DNA of 64,000 bases from Rapidithrix thailandica. Its GTDB lineage: Bacteria; Bacteroidota; Bacteroidia; Cytophagales; Flammeovirgaceae. Of the stretch, positions 26,082 through 34,947 are shown piece by piece. The notes under the pieces are model-generated. The model was not told the origin of the DNA. It saw nothing but the letters and a program-made list of their open reading frames with translations, and did no database searches. Both the position numbers and the translations under genes were made by a program. The stretch is taken from assembly GCF_039710355.1 (NCBI RefSeq), contig NZ_JBDKWZ010000024.1, positions 51,652 through 115,651 on the forward strand, in the 5' to 3' direction. The stretch's first letter is position 1. Each line of letters starts with the position of its first letter.

Positions 26082-29000
26082 ATGAATTTTCATGTACAAA
26101 ACTTATTGATTCAAATGTCCAGGAACACGCTCATTGGGATTGTGTTACAATGTGTGCTGACGGGCGTTTTATTTGCCCACAATCTGGAAGGGCAACAGTT
26201 GCGGGAAGTAAAAGTCAACATTCAGGCACATGACATCACCTTGGAAGAAGCGCTCACACTTATTGAAAAGCAAACGCAATTTAAATTTTCATATGTGCGC
26301 TCTCAAATACCCTTGAATAAAAAAGTAACGCTTACAACGAACCATCAAGATTTGGAAGTGCTCTTGCAGGACATTGCCCGGGAGGCGAATGTATCCTTCA
26401 AACGGGTGAACAATCAGATTGGCGTGAAGAAAAATCCCGTGGTACAAGCTGTGGTCGATGAGGAAGTCCAACAAGACCGCTTGATTACCGGAACGGTGAT
26501 TGAGACGGGTTCCAAAGAGCCCTTGGTGGGTGCTACGGTACTGGTCAAAGGCACCTCTATCGGAACGATTACCGACCTGGATGGTAATTTTAAACTTTCC
26601 GTTCCTGCCGGGAAAGAGCAGTTGGTGGTTTCTTCGGTGGGTTACGAAATCAAGGAAATTACATTGGGTTCTCAGGATAAAATTACGGTGACTTTGTCCG
26701 TGGCAGTAAAAGCATTGGAAGAAGTGGTTGTTATTGGCTACGGTGTACAACAAAAAGCCGACCTTACCGGGGCGGTTTCCTCTGTCAAAATTGAAGAAAT
26801 CGAGAATACACCGGCTACCGGAATCAACCATGCCTTACAAGGCCGTATGCCTGGGGTAACGGTGTACCGGAACAGTGGTGCTCCGGGTTCTTCGGCTTCC
26901 ATCCGTATCCGGGGTATCGGAACCTTCGGAAATACGGACCCCCTTTATGTGGTGGACGGTATGCCTATTGAAAACCTGAATGATATCAACCCCAATAATA
27001 TCGAAAGAATCGATGTCTTAAAAGATGCCGCTGCCTCAGCAATTTACGGTTCTCGTGCAGCGAATGGCGTGGTATTGATCAATACCAAAAGCGGGAGCAA
27101 AGAAGGAAAATTAAACGTAGCCTTTAATACCTACCACGGGATACAACAGCCTTCTAAAAAACTAGAGGTATTGAATGCCGAACAGCGCAATTTGATTCAT
27201 GCCGAAGCCTATCTTAATGATGGAAAAACAGTTCCGGATTATTATTCGGATCCACAGAATGCGATCACCCGTACCGACTGGCAGGATGAAATTTTTAACA
27301 ATGCGGCTTATATTGGCAACTACGATGTGCAAATCAACGGAGGGGATGAAAAAGCTCAGTATTCCTTTATGGTAGGGCATTTTAAAAACGAAGGTCTGCT
27401 AACCAACACCGATTACCAAAGAACAACTGTTCGTTTGAATACCACTTTTAATTTGAGTAAAAACCTTCAGGTCGGTGAGAATCTTTTGATTTCTACCAAT
27501 AAGAACACTATGGTGAATACCGTAAGTGATTTTACCGGAGCTTTGGTTTCAGCCTTGCTGTACCAACCGGATGTACCGGTTTACGCTAATCCGGCTACGG
27601 GAGAACTTTCCGGTGCCGCTTTAGGGGCCGATATTCAAAACCCAGTGGGCTTGGTCAACCGGTATGACCGTACCAACAGACGGAACCGGGTGTTTGGAAA
27701 TGCCTTTATCAAATGGGACATTACTCCGGATGTTGAGCTGAAAACCTCTTTGGGATATGACTGGGCGGATCACAAACATAAATGGTTTGTGCCTAGCGTA
27801 CCGGAAGAAGGCCGTAAAACTTCTTATAATGAATTGAACCAAAGTGTGCGGGAAAGCCAACGGTGGATTTCGACAACGACCGCAAAATTTCAAAAAACAT
27901 TTGGCAAACATGAAGTGGAAGCTTTAGCGGGGATGTCTATGGAAGAGTTTCAATCTACGAATGTGGATGTACGGGTTTCAGGATTTATTTCCGAAGGAGG
28001 CGATGCCCGCTATTTGAATGCTGCAACGGCTCTTAATTGGGCTACAGGTGGTAGAGAAGAGTGGGGCTTGCTGTCTTATTTTGGCCGTTTGAATTATTCT
28101 TTTGATGATAAGTATCTCTTCTCCGTAAATTTACGGACAGACGGTTCTTCCAAATTTAGCAAAGATAACCGTTGGGGTGTATTTCCTTCCGTATCCGCGG
28201 GTTGGAGGATTTCCAGCGAACCCTTCTTTGAACCGGTGCAGTTTGTCAGCAACTTGAAAATTCGTGGTAGTTACGGTCAGTTAGGAAACCAAAATATCTG
28301 GAACAACTACCCTATGTATACCCGTGTGCGCAATACCAGTGACAATGATGGATACAAAGTCGTTTTTGGAGAGGGCGGTGATGCTCAGATCGGAAGGTAT
28401 GAAGACGGAATCATCAATAAGGATTTGAAATGGGAGGTGACCACCCAAACGGATTTCGGACTTGATTTAGGTTTATTTGACGACCGCATTGAAATCACGG
28501 CAGATTATTATTTGAAAAAATCTACGGGAGTTCTTCTTCAAGTTCCAATCACTTCTTTACCGGGAGTCAGCACGGCTCCTTTTGTGAACGGAGCGGATGT
28601 AGAAAACAAAGGGTTTGAGTTTTCATTGGGTTATCATAAGCGTGAAGGAGATTTCAAATACAATGTCACCGGAAATTTCTCAATAGTGAAAAATGAAGTG
28701 TTGAGTATGGGAGCAGGTAACGAGGCAATTTACTCTTCTTCATACCGGGGCAAAAGTATTAGCCGTACGGTAGTCGGAGAGCCGATTGCGCACTTTTTCG
28801 GTTACAAAACGGATGGTTTGTTCCAGTCGCAGGAAGAAGTGGACAATTATACAAACAGTGAAGGTGCCTTGTTGCAAAAAGATGCTAAGCCGGGAGATAT
28901 CAAATTCAAAGACATCAATAACGATGGTATCATCAATGCCGATGACCGGACGTATATTGGAGACGGCTTCCCGGATTTTACCTATGGCCTGAATTTCAAT

Positions 29001-29480
29001 GCCGAATACCGCAACTTTGATTTCACTGTGTTTTTCCAAGGCGTAGGCGGTTATCAGGTATTGAATACCTTAAAATATACGGGCTTGTTTGTGGATCCTC
29101 GTTACAACCAGTTTGAAGATATCCTGGACCGTTGGACTGCGAATAACCCGGGTGCTTCGGTTCCGAGAGTGACTGCGGATGATAAGAACGGCAACCAGCG
29201 AATTTCCGATTTCTTTGTAGAAGATGCGAACTATTTGCGTCTGAAAAACCTCACCGTTGGTTACACATTCAGCAACTTACTGCTTTCAAAAATCGGAGCC
29301 AAAAAAGTACGTGTGTACCTGACTGCAGAGAACTTGTTGACCTTTACGGAATATAAGGGTTATGATCCTGAAATCGGGGAGTCTTATCCGGAAAACTTTG
29401 GAATTACGGAACTGGGTGTAGACCGGGGGCAATATCCTCAGCCACGGACTTTTATCATCGGAGCTAATTTTAAATTCTAA
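26082..29480 (+). CDS. SusC/RagA-type TonB-dependent outer-membrane transporter with STN domain
   Basis: An 1132-residue receptor. In order: a signal region (1-36), an STN (secretin/TonB N-terminal) domain (about 42-115; ITLEEALTLIEKQTQFKFSY), a carboxypeptidase-regulatory-like domain (about 136-215; ITGTVIETGSKEPLVGATV), the TonB-box-like EEVVVIGYGVQQKADLTGAV, a plug with IRGIGTFGNTDPLYVVDGMPI and DVLKDAAASAIYGSRAANGV, and a barrel ending FIIGANFKF. The STN domain marks it as a signalling transporter that reports ligand binding to FecR. With the SusD gene 95 bases on, it forms the import complex of a nutrient-uptake locus. The phosphatases downstream suggest that the cargo carries phosphate. 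Confidence 0.96.
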   Translation: MNFHVQNLLIQMSRNTLIGIVLQCVLTGVLFAHNLEGQQLREVKVNIQAHDITLEEALTLIEKQTQFKFSYVRSQIPLNKKVTLTTNHQDLEVLLQDIAREANVSFKRVNNQIGVKKNPVVQAVVDEEVQQDRLITGTVIETGSKEPLVGATVLVKGTSIGTITDLDGNFKLSVPAGKEQLVVSSVGYEIKEITLGSQDKITVTLSVAVKALEEVVVIGYGVQQKADLTGAVSSVKIEEIENTPATGINHALQGRMPGVTVYRNSGAPGSSASIRIRGIGTFGNTDPLYVVDGMPIENLNDINPNNIERIDVLKDAAASAIYGSRAANGVVLINTKSGSKEGKLNVAFNTYHGIQQPSKKLEVLNAEQRNLIHAEAYLNDGKTVPDYYSDPQNAITRTDWQDEIFNNAAYIGNYDVQINGGDEKAQYSFMVGHFKNEGLLTNTDYQRTTVRLNTTFNLSKNLQVGENLLISTNKNTMVNTVSDFTGALVSALLYQPDVPVYANPATGELSGAALGADIQNPVGLVNRYDRTNRRNRVFGNAFIKWDITPDVELKTSLGYDWADHKHKWFVPSVPEEGRKTSYNELNQSVRESQRWISTTTAKFQKTFGKHEVEALAGMSMEEFQSTNVDVRVSGFISEGGDARYLNAATALNWATGGREEWGLLSYFGRLNYSFDDKYLFSVNLRTDGSSKFSKDNRWGVFPSVSAGWRISSEPFFEPVQFVSNLKIRGSYGQLGNQNIWNNYPMYTRVRNTSDNDGYKVVFGEGGDAQIGRYEDGIINKDLKWEVTTQTDFGLDLGLFDDRIEITADYYLKKSTGVLLQVPITSLPGVSTAPFVNGADVENKGFEFSLGYHKREGDFKYNVTGNFSIVKNEVLSMGAGNEAIYSSSYRGKSISRTVVGEPIAHFFGYKTDGLFQSQEEVDNYTNSEGALLQKDAKPGDIKFKDINNDGIINADDRTYIGDGFPDFTYGLNFNAEYRNFDFTVFFQGVGGYQVLNTLKYTGLFVDPRYNQFEDILDRWTANNPGASVPRVTADDKNGNQRISDFFVEDANYLRLKNLTVGYTFSNLLLSKIGAKKVRVYLTAENLLTFTEYKGYDPEIGESYPENFGITELGVDRGQYPQPRTFIIGANFKF

Positions 29481-29575
29481 TTTGAAATAAACCTCCTACC
29501 GGGAAGAGGAGCAAACAGCTCCTCTCAGATTTTCAACATTTATTGATCTATAAAACACTATAACTATATATTCTC

Positions 29576-31054
29576 ATGAGAAAGATCAGATTTGTATCCT
29601 TCTTACTTTCCTTATGGGTTCTGTCTTCTTGTACAGATATCCTGGACAAAGAACCTTATGGTCTGAGTAATTTCTGGCAAACACCTGCAGATGCGGAGTT
29701 GGGTATTAATGCTGCTTATGAGCCGCTTTTATTTGAAGAAGTGTACGGCCGGGGGCAGTTTTGGATGTCAGCGGCTTCGGATGATTTTATTGTCAACCGG
29801 GACAAACCCACCGAAAAGCTTTTGACTTCTTTTAGTACGAATGAAAATACCAGCTCATATGCCTACTCTTATTGGAAGCATATGTATCAGATTATCCGTA
29901 GGGCGAATGATGTCTTGGAAAACGTTCCTCAAATCGGAATGGATGCCGAATTAAAAGACCGTATTTTAGGTGAGGCCAATTTCTTGATGGGATTCGGTTA
30001 TTTCCAATTGGTAAGACGTTATGGCGGTGTGCCTTTTTATGATTACCAAAAGCCGGATGAAATTAACAAACCCAGAGAAACCACAGAGGAAAGTTACAGA
30101 CGGATTGAAGAGTATTTACAAACGGCTGCTGAGTTATTACCTTGGACACATTCGGCCGAGGCCGTTGGAAGAGCACACAAAGGTGCTGCTTTAGGTTTAT
30201 TGGCGAAAGTATACGCTTACCAACAAAAATGGCAAGAAAGCAAGGACGCTTCTGGTCAAGTGATCAACAGTGGGAAATACACCTTGACCGAGAGGTATCA
30301 GGATATTTTTACCATTGAACATGAGAAGGCTTCTGAAAACCTCTTTGCCGTACAATGTAACCCTGTACGTCATGAAAGCACCATCACTTCCATCGTCCAA
30401 TTGCCCGGTACGATTACCAATGGATCCGGTTGGAAATATTTTGCACCGACTTTCAGTCTAGCGAAAGCATTTGAGCCGGGAGATGAACGAAGAGCGGCTA
30501 CTTTGGTAGATATAGACGGTGGCGTTTTCCGCTTTGACGGTGAAGACATTACGTTAAGTGAAAATTTAGTAGGGGCATGGGGTACGGCTCATATTGCCGT
30601 GAAGTATGTGCATCCCTATCAAGAAAAATACGTTGGTTGGGAATCTGGTTTGGACATACCTGTATTGCGCTATTCGGATGTGTTGTTGCTCAATGCCGAA
30701 GCGATCATAATGTTGAATGGCGGAGGACCAAATGCACCTGATTTGGGTGTTGCAGCTGCAGCAACGGCTTTTAATCAAGTACGGGTACGGGCTTTCGCCG
30801 GAGACGGCTCCAAAGCCATCACAGCTCCTAGTTTTACCGATTTGGTACACGAACGCAGATGTGAATTTGCCTTTGAAGAGCAACGCCACTACGACTTGGT
30901 TCGCTGGGGCTTGGCAGAAGAAGTCTACAATGCGGGAATTGACGATCCTCGTGGAAGCAGGCCTTTTGATGCCAGTGTGCACAGCCTCTTTCCTTTGCCA
31001 CAAAGAGAAATTGATAACAGCAATGGCATGTTAAAGCAAAACCCAGGTTACTAA
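29576..31054 (+). CDS. SusD/RagB-type outer-membrane lipoprotein
   Basis: A 492-residue surface lipoprotein that should cap the SusC barrel and bind the ligand. It has a lipoprotein signal with lipobox LSSC (Cys19), then the usual DILDKEPYGLSNFWQTPADAE start and TPR-like helices (YWKHMYQIIRRANDVLENVP, ILGEANFLMGFGYFQLVRRYGGVPFY). The C-terminal SusD signature is RFAFEEQRHYDLVRWG-like, ending LFPLPQREIDNSNGMLKQNPGY. The ATG at 29576 is the obvious start. A hairpin terminator follows at 31085. Confidence 0.96.
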   Translation: MRKIRFVSFLLSLWVLSSCTDILDKEPYGLSNFWQTPADAELGINAAYEPLLFEEVYGRGQFWMSAASDDFIVNRDKPTEKLLTSFSTNENTSSYAYSYWKHMYQIIRRANDVLENVPQIGMDAELKDRILGEANFLMGFGYFQLVRRYGGVPFYDYQKPDEINKPRETTEESYRRIEEYLQTAAELLPWTHSAEAVGRAHKGAALGLLAKVYAYQQKWQESKDASGQVINSGKYTLTERYQDIFTIEHEKASENLFAVQCNPVRHESTITSIVQLPGTITNGSGWKYFAPTFSLAKAFEPGDERRAATLVDIDGGVFRFDGEDITLSENLVGAWGTAHIAVKYVHPYQEKYVGWESGLDIPVLRYSDVLLLNAEAIIMLNGGGPNAPDLGVAAAATAFNQVRVRAFAGDGSKAITAPSFTDLVHERRCEFAFEEQRHYDLVRWGLAEEVYNAGIDDPRGSRPFDASVHSLFPLPQREIDNSNGMLKQNPGY

Positions 31055-31084
31055 ACCGCTGGCCTAAAGATTCATCTGTTGCAT

Positions 31085-31122
31085 AGCAGGGTATTTAGAG
31101 TATCTAAACCGCCCTGCTTTTT
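31085..31122 (+). terminator. Terminator after susD
   Basis: Outer arms AGCAGGG (31085-31091) and CCCTGCT (31112-31118), inner arms TTTAGA/TCTAAA (31094-31099 and 31103-31108), and five T (31118-31122). The remaining 300 bases up to the phosphatase gene show nothing further than A/T-rich leader sequence. Confidence 0.85.
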
Positions 31123-31431
31123 CTATTCCCTCCCAGGGTTTTGTATTCTGTATCATTTAAAAAAAGATAGGAATAGCTCGCTTTGTAAACCTAAGCCCTG
31201 GAGAGGGATTTTTATTTTAGTGTGTGTGGATAGAAATACTTGTTGATTTATCTAGCACAGAGGAACCCAATTCTATCCGGATCTTTGTGGATGTTTTAAC
31301 TTTAAAGGGGAAAAACAGTGTGGATGAATTTTTTGAAAAAGACCTTGAAGAAAGCATAAACTTGAATATATTTAATGATATAAATACTTGATTTTCATTT
31401 TAATAAATATAACTACTTAAAGCATTTGTTT

Positions 31432-33195
31432 ATGAAACTGTCTTTTGTATTACTATTGTTCATTAGTTGTTTTTTTTCGGAAAATGCGATTGCCCAACAC
31501 AAGCCCCTGCTACATTCGCATAACGATTATTATCATAAAATTCCCTTTCTTACGGCTTATCATCATGGCTTTTCATCCATTGAAGTCGATGTGATTTTGA
31601 AAAACGGAGAGTTGTATGTAGCCCACAGTGAGGATGAAATTGTAGAGAACCGTACAATAGAATCTTTGTACTTACAGCCCTTATTAGCCCAGGCAGAACA
31701 GGGATTTACCCACTCGTTTACCTTATTGGTTGATGTAAAAAGAGAAGCCAAGGGATCCCTGGAACAGCTTAAAGTATTACTCGAACCACATAAGGGTCAT
31801 TTTTACCCTTATACTCAAAAAAATGCTCCGAAAATTGTGATAAGCGGCTCCAGGCCCCTTCCCAAAGAAATGGGCGACTGTCCGGAGTATCTCTTTTTTG
31901 ATGGTAGAATTGAGGAAAAATACGATGAAAAGGCATCTGCCAAAGTTCCTTTGATCAGCCTTCCTTTTGCCAGAGTGTCCCGTTGGAATGGGAAAGGAAA
32001 TATCCCTGCCGGAGATTTAAAAAAGCTTCGTATCATAATCGACAAAGTGCATGCACAAGGAAAGAAAATCCGTTTTTGGGGTACGCCCGATACCAAAACC
32101 ACTTGGAAAGCTTTTGCCCGTTTGGGAATAGATTATATCAATACGGATAAAGTGGAGCAAGTGGCCGGATATTTTGATAAACTGGAGAGAAATGAATTTC
32201 AATCAGCTGTCACACATCCTATTTATACGCCTCGAAAGCGTGATTTTTCCAATAAAAAACCTCAAAATATCATTTTATTGATTGGGGACGGTATGGGGAT
32301 CACCCAAATTTACTCGGGCTATACGGCGAACAAAGGACAACTTTCTTTATTTCAAATGCCTGTTACCGGATTGTCTATTACACAGAGTGCAGACAGTTAT
32401 ATCACGGATTCCGCTGCCGGAGCAACGGCTATGGCCACCGGGAATAAATCCAATAACCGGATGGTAGGAACCAAGCCGGATAGCACCAAGGCTGTGAGCT
32501 TGACAGAAATTGCCCGTCAAAAACAAATGAAAACCGGAGTGATTTCTATGGGAGATATTACCGATGCAACCCCTGCGGCTTTCTATGCACATCAACCGAA
32601 CCGGAATATGTCAAAGGAAATTGCGCAAGAATTACTTTCTTCCTCCCTGGATTTTGCTGTTGGGAGTGGGGCTCACCACTTTTCCAGTACTTCTGTGTCT
32701 GATGAGTTGCCTCAAAATATAAAAACCGGTGAAAAATGTATTGTGGTTTATCCAAATGAAAAGATGAACCGGATATTGGACGGGAGAGAGGAGTTGTTCG
32801 GTAAGGTATTTACTTCGGCGTTGGAACATCTAACCAATAAAAAGGGGTTTTTCTTGATGGCCGAAGGAGCACAGATTGACATAGGTGGGCACTTTAACGA
32901 TTTTCCTTATGTGGTAAGCGAAGTGTTGGATTTTGATAAAGTGATCGGGAAAGCCTTGGAATATGCAGATAAACATCAAAATACCTTGGTGATCGTGACG
33001 GCAGATCATGAAACCGGAGGTTTGAGCTTATTGGACGGTGATGTGCAAAAAGGCTATGTGGAAGGCAGTTTTTCTACCAATGACCATAGCGCTGTGATGG
33101 TGCCCGTGTTTGCCTATGGTCCCGGAGCAGAATTATTTCAGGGGGTATATCAGAATACTGAAATCTTTCATAAAATTTTAAGCCTGATTAAATAG
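31432..33195 (+). CDS. Fusion of a phosphodiesterase-like domain with an alkaline phosphatase
   Basis: A secreted protein of 587 residues from ATG 31432 (a TTG lies two codons before), with a signal peptide ending SENAIAQ. Domain 1 (about 25-255) has HSHNDYYHKIPFLTAYHHGFSSIEVDV and a late FWGTPDTKTTW, the TIM-barrel pattern of glycerophosphodiester/PI-specific phosphodiesterase-like proteins. Domain 2 (about 275-585) is an alkaline phosphatase: metal site IGDGMG, nucleophile Ser in YITDSAAGATAMATGNK, zinc ligands in GGHFND and TADHETGG. The pair could first open a phosphodiester and then remove the phosphate. It lies behind the SusCD genes on the same strand, so it probably processes their cargo. 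The alkaline phosphatase motifs are complete; the substrate is inferred. Confidence 0.92.
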   Translation: MKLSFVLLLFISCFFSENAIAQHKPLLHSHNDYYHKIPFLTAYHHGFSSIEVDVILKNGELYVAHSEDEIVENRTIESLYLQPLLAQAEQGFTHSFTLLVDVKREAKGSLEQLKVLLEPHKGHFYPYTQKNAPKIVISGSRPLPKEMGDCPEYLFFDGRIEEKYDEKASAKVPLISLPFARVSRWNGKGNIPAGDLKKLRIIIDKVHAQGKKIRFWGTPDTKTTWKAFARLGIDYINTDKVEQVAGYFDKLERNEFQSAVTHPIYTPRKRDFSNKKPQNIILLIGDGMGITQIYSGYTANKGQLSLFQMPVTGLSITQSADSYITDSAAGATAMATGNKSNNRMVGTKPDSTKAVSLTEIARQKQMKTGVISMGDITDATPAAFYAHQPNRNMSKEIAQELLSSSLDFAVGSGAHHFSSTSVSDELPQNIKTGEKCIVVYPNEKMNRILDGREELFGKVFTSALEHLTNKKGFFLMAEGAQIDIGGHFNDFPYVVSEVLDFDKVIGKALEYADKHQNTLVIVTADHETGGLSLLDGDVQKGYVEGSFSTNDHSAVMVPVFAYGPGAELFQGVYQNTEIFHKILSLIK

Positions 33196-33201
33196 GGTAG
33201 T

Positions 33202-33234
33202 AAACCTTCCAGGTTTTCAAAACCTGGAAGGTTT
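33202..33234. repeat. Palindromic repeat, copy 1 (AAACCTTCCAGGTTTT arms)
   Basis: A 33-base near-perfect palindrome: 16-base arms, AAACCTTCCAGGTTTT and its complement, around one central C. It starts 6 bases after the stop of the phosphatase fusion. The same arms recur at 34889-34921, after the next gene. It should fold into a long stable hairpin on either strand. Confidence 0.95.
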
Positions 33235-33284
33235 CAGTCCTGCCGGGCTATATTTAAAGAAAACAATAATAAACTACTCAATTT

Positions 33285-34883
33285 ATGAAGTTTCTAAGCT
33301 CGATCGTTTTACTTCACTTGGCTTTGTATGTACAGTGGGTTCAGGCACAAGGCTTTATTAAAGGTGTGGTGTATGAAGACCGGAATTACAATCGACAATG
33401 GGATAAAGGGGAACCCGGAGTTCCGCATGTGGCAGTCTCTAATGGTTGGGAGGTAGTGCAAACCAATTCGAAAGGCCAGTATAAAATCCGCCTTCGAGAC
33501 AACGAACCGGTGTTTGTCATCAAGCCTTCCGGCTATCAAGTGCCAATGGATGAAAACCATTTGCCTCAGTTTTATCATCTCAATTCCACCGTTTCCCATC
33601 AGTTAAAATACGATACGCCCGAAGTAAGTCCTTTGAAAGGAAAAGAGACCAACTTTGCTTTAAACGCAATGGAAAATCAAGACGCACTGCGGGTATTGGT
33701 GATCGGTGACCCTCAGGTTTCCATTCAGGACGATGTCAACCATCTGGCCAAAGTGCTGGTAGAAGACGTGGCGTATGAAAAGTACGATTTTGCCATTGTA
33801 CTGGGCGATTTGGCCTTTGACGAATTGGATATTTACCAATCGTATAAAGAGACAGCAGGCGCTTTGGGCGTCCCGGTGTACAACGTGATTGGCAATCACG
33901 ATTTGAATGTGGATGCCAGTGAAGATGTTTTTACGGATGATACGTTTGAAAAACACTTTGGTCCCAGCAATTATGCCTTCACTTTTGGCAATACACATTT
34001 TATTGTGATTAAAAACTTCCAACTCACCGACCAAGGAGTACCGGGGGTGATTTCCGAAGAGGTGCTTGAGTTTGTGAAAAACGATTTGCAATTTGTTCCT
34101 GAAGATCACAAAGTCGTTTTGGCCATGCATTATCCGTTTGAGGATGTGGCCAATACCGGGGCTTTGTTGGAAATCGTGCACCAAAAACACCAAGCCATCT
34201 CCTTGGCAGGACATACCCATACCAACTTTCAATCCTTCTTGCCGGTAGATAACGCCAACCAAAAGGAACATCATCAGTTAGTGGCAGGGGCCTCGTGTGG
34301 CAGTTGGTGGCAAGGAGAACATGATTTTTTCGGAACACCTTTGGCAGTAATGCATTGTGGAGCACCGAAAGGGTATTGGTTTTTGGATGTAGTGGGGGAT
34401 GAATATCAATTTCAATTCAAAGCTGCGGGCTTTCCCAAATCATCGCAAATGCATATCTGGGTACCGGAATGGTACGATTGGGACAAAAAGATGAACCTTC
34501 CTGAGAGACATTCACGCGATACCGTTAAGGTCAACTTTTACCCGGGGTCGGAGCGTTCTACCGTTTCCATGCGGGTGGATGAAGGTCCGTGGCAACCATT
34601 GCAATACCAACCGGGAAAAGATCCTTATTACCAACGCCTTATGAGGCTGCAAGAACGGGGCGTTTACCCTACTAAAACGGCTTCCAAACTGGGAGGGTCA
34701 AGAGATTCCCGACATCTTTGGGTAGGTACCCTTCCTCCGGATACCCCTCCGGGCGTACATGTGATTGAAGTGATGGCCAGCGACCCCTATAGCGGTACTG
34801 CCAAAGCCAAACGGGTGATCAGGGTGTACCCTCAAGCAGAATTGAAGCAGAAGTATAAGCAAATGAAAACAGAAGAGCAGTAG
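33285..34883 (+). CDS. Secreted calcineurin-like phosphoesterase with MetallophosN and MetallophosC domains
   Basis: A 532-residue exported enzyme. It has a signal peptide (1-21, ending WVQAQ) and an N-terminal beta-sandwich (about 24-105; GVVYEDRNYNRQWDKGEPGVPHVAVSNG). The catalytic domain (about 125-360) carries VIGDPQV, VLGDLAFDELD, VIGNHDLNV, LAMHYPF and LAGHTHTNF. The C-terminal domain (about 365-525) has GYWFLDVVGDEYQFQFKAAG and ends in a basic tail. This three-part layout is the known MetallophosN-Metallophos-MetallophosC family of Bacteroidota. Together with the fusion enzyme upstream it points to hydrolysis of a phosphate ester in the periplasm or on the surface. Its 3' side carries the second palindrome copy. 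Confidence 0.93.
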   Translation: MKFLSSIVLLHLALYVQWVQAQGFIKGVVYEDRNYNRQWDKGEPGVPHVAVSNGWEVVQTNSKGQYKIRLRDNEPVFVIKPSGYQVPMDENHLPQFYHLNSTVSHQLKYDTPEVSPLKGKETNFALNAMENQDALRVLVIGDPQVSIQDDVNHLAKVLVEDVAYEKYDFAIVLGDLAFDELDIYQSYKETAGALGVPVYNVIGNHDLNVDASEDVFTDDTFEKHFGPSNYAFTFGNTHFIVIKNFQLTDQGVPGVISEEVLEFVKNDLQFVPEDHKVVLAMHYPFEDVANTGALLEIVHQKHQAISLAGHTHTNFQSFLPVDNANQKEHHQLVAGASCGSWWQGEHDFFGTPLAVMHCGAPKGYWFLDVVGDEYQFQFKAAGFPKSSQMHIWVPEWYDWDKKMNLPERHSRDTVKVNFYPGSERSTVSMRVDEGPWQPLQYQPGKDPYYQRLMRLQERGVYPTKTASKLGGSRDSRHLWVGTLPPDTPPGVHVIEVMASDPYSGTAKAKRVIRVYPQAELKQKYKQMKTEEQ

Positions 34884-34888
34884 CCCGA

Positions 34889-34921
34889 AAACCTTCCAGG
34901 TTTCCAAAACCTGGAAGGTTT
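34889..34921. repeat. Palindromic repeat, copy 2
   Basis: Arms AAACCTTCCAGGTTT (34889-34903) and AAACCTGGAAGGTTT (34907-34921) around CCA. It is the same 15-base arm as at 33202-33234, placed 5 bases after the phosphoesterase stop and 27 bases from the stop of the convergent glycosyltransferase gene. Confidence 0.95.
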
Positions 34922-34947
34922 ATGCCTGGCAGTCACGAAAGCTTCTC

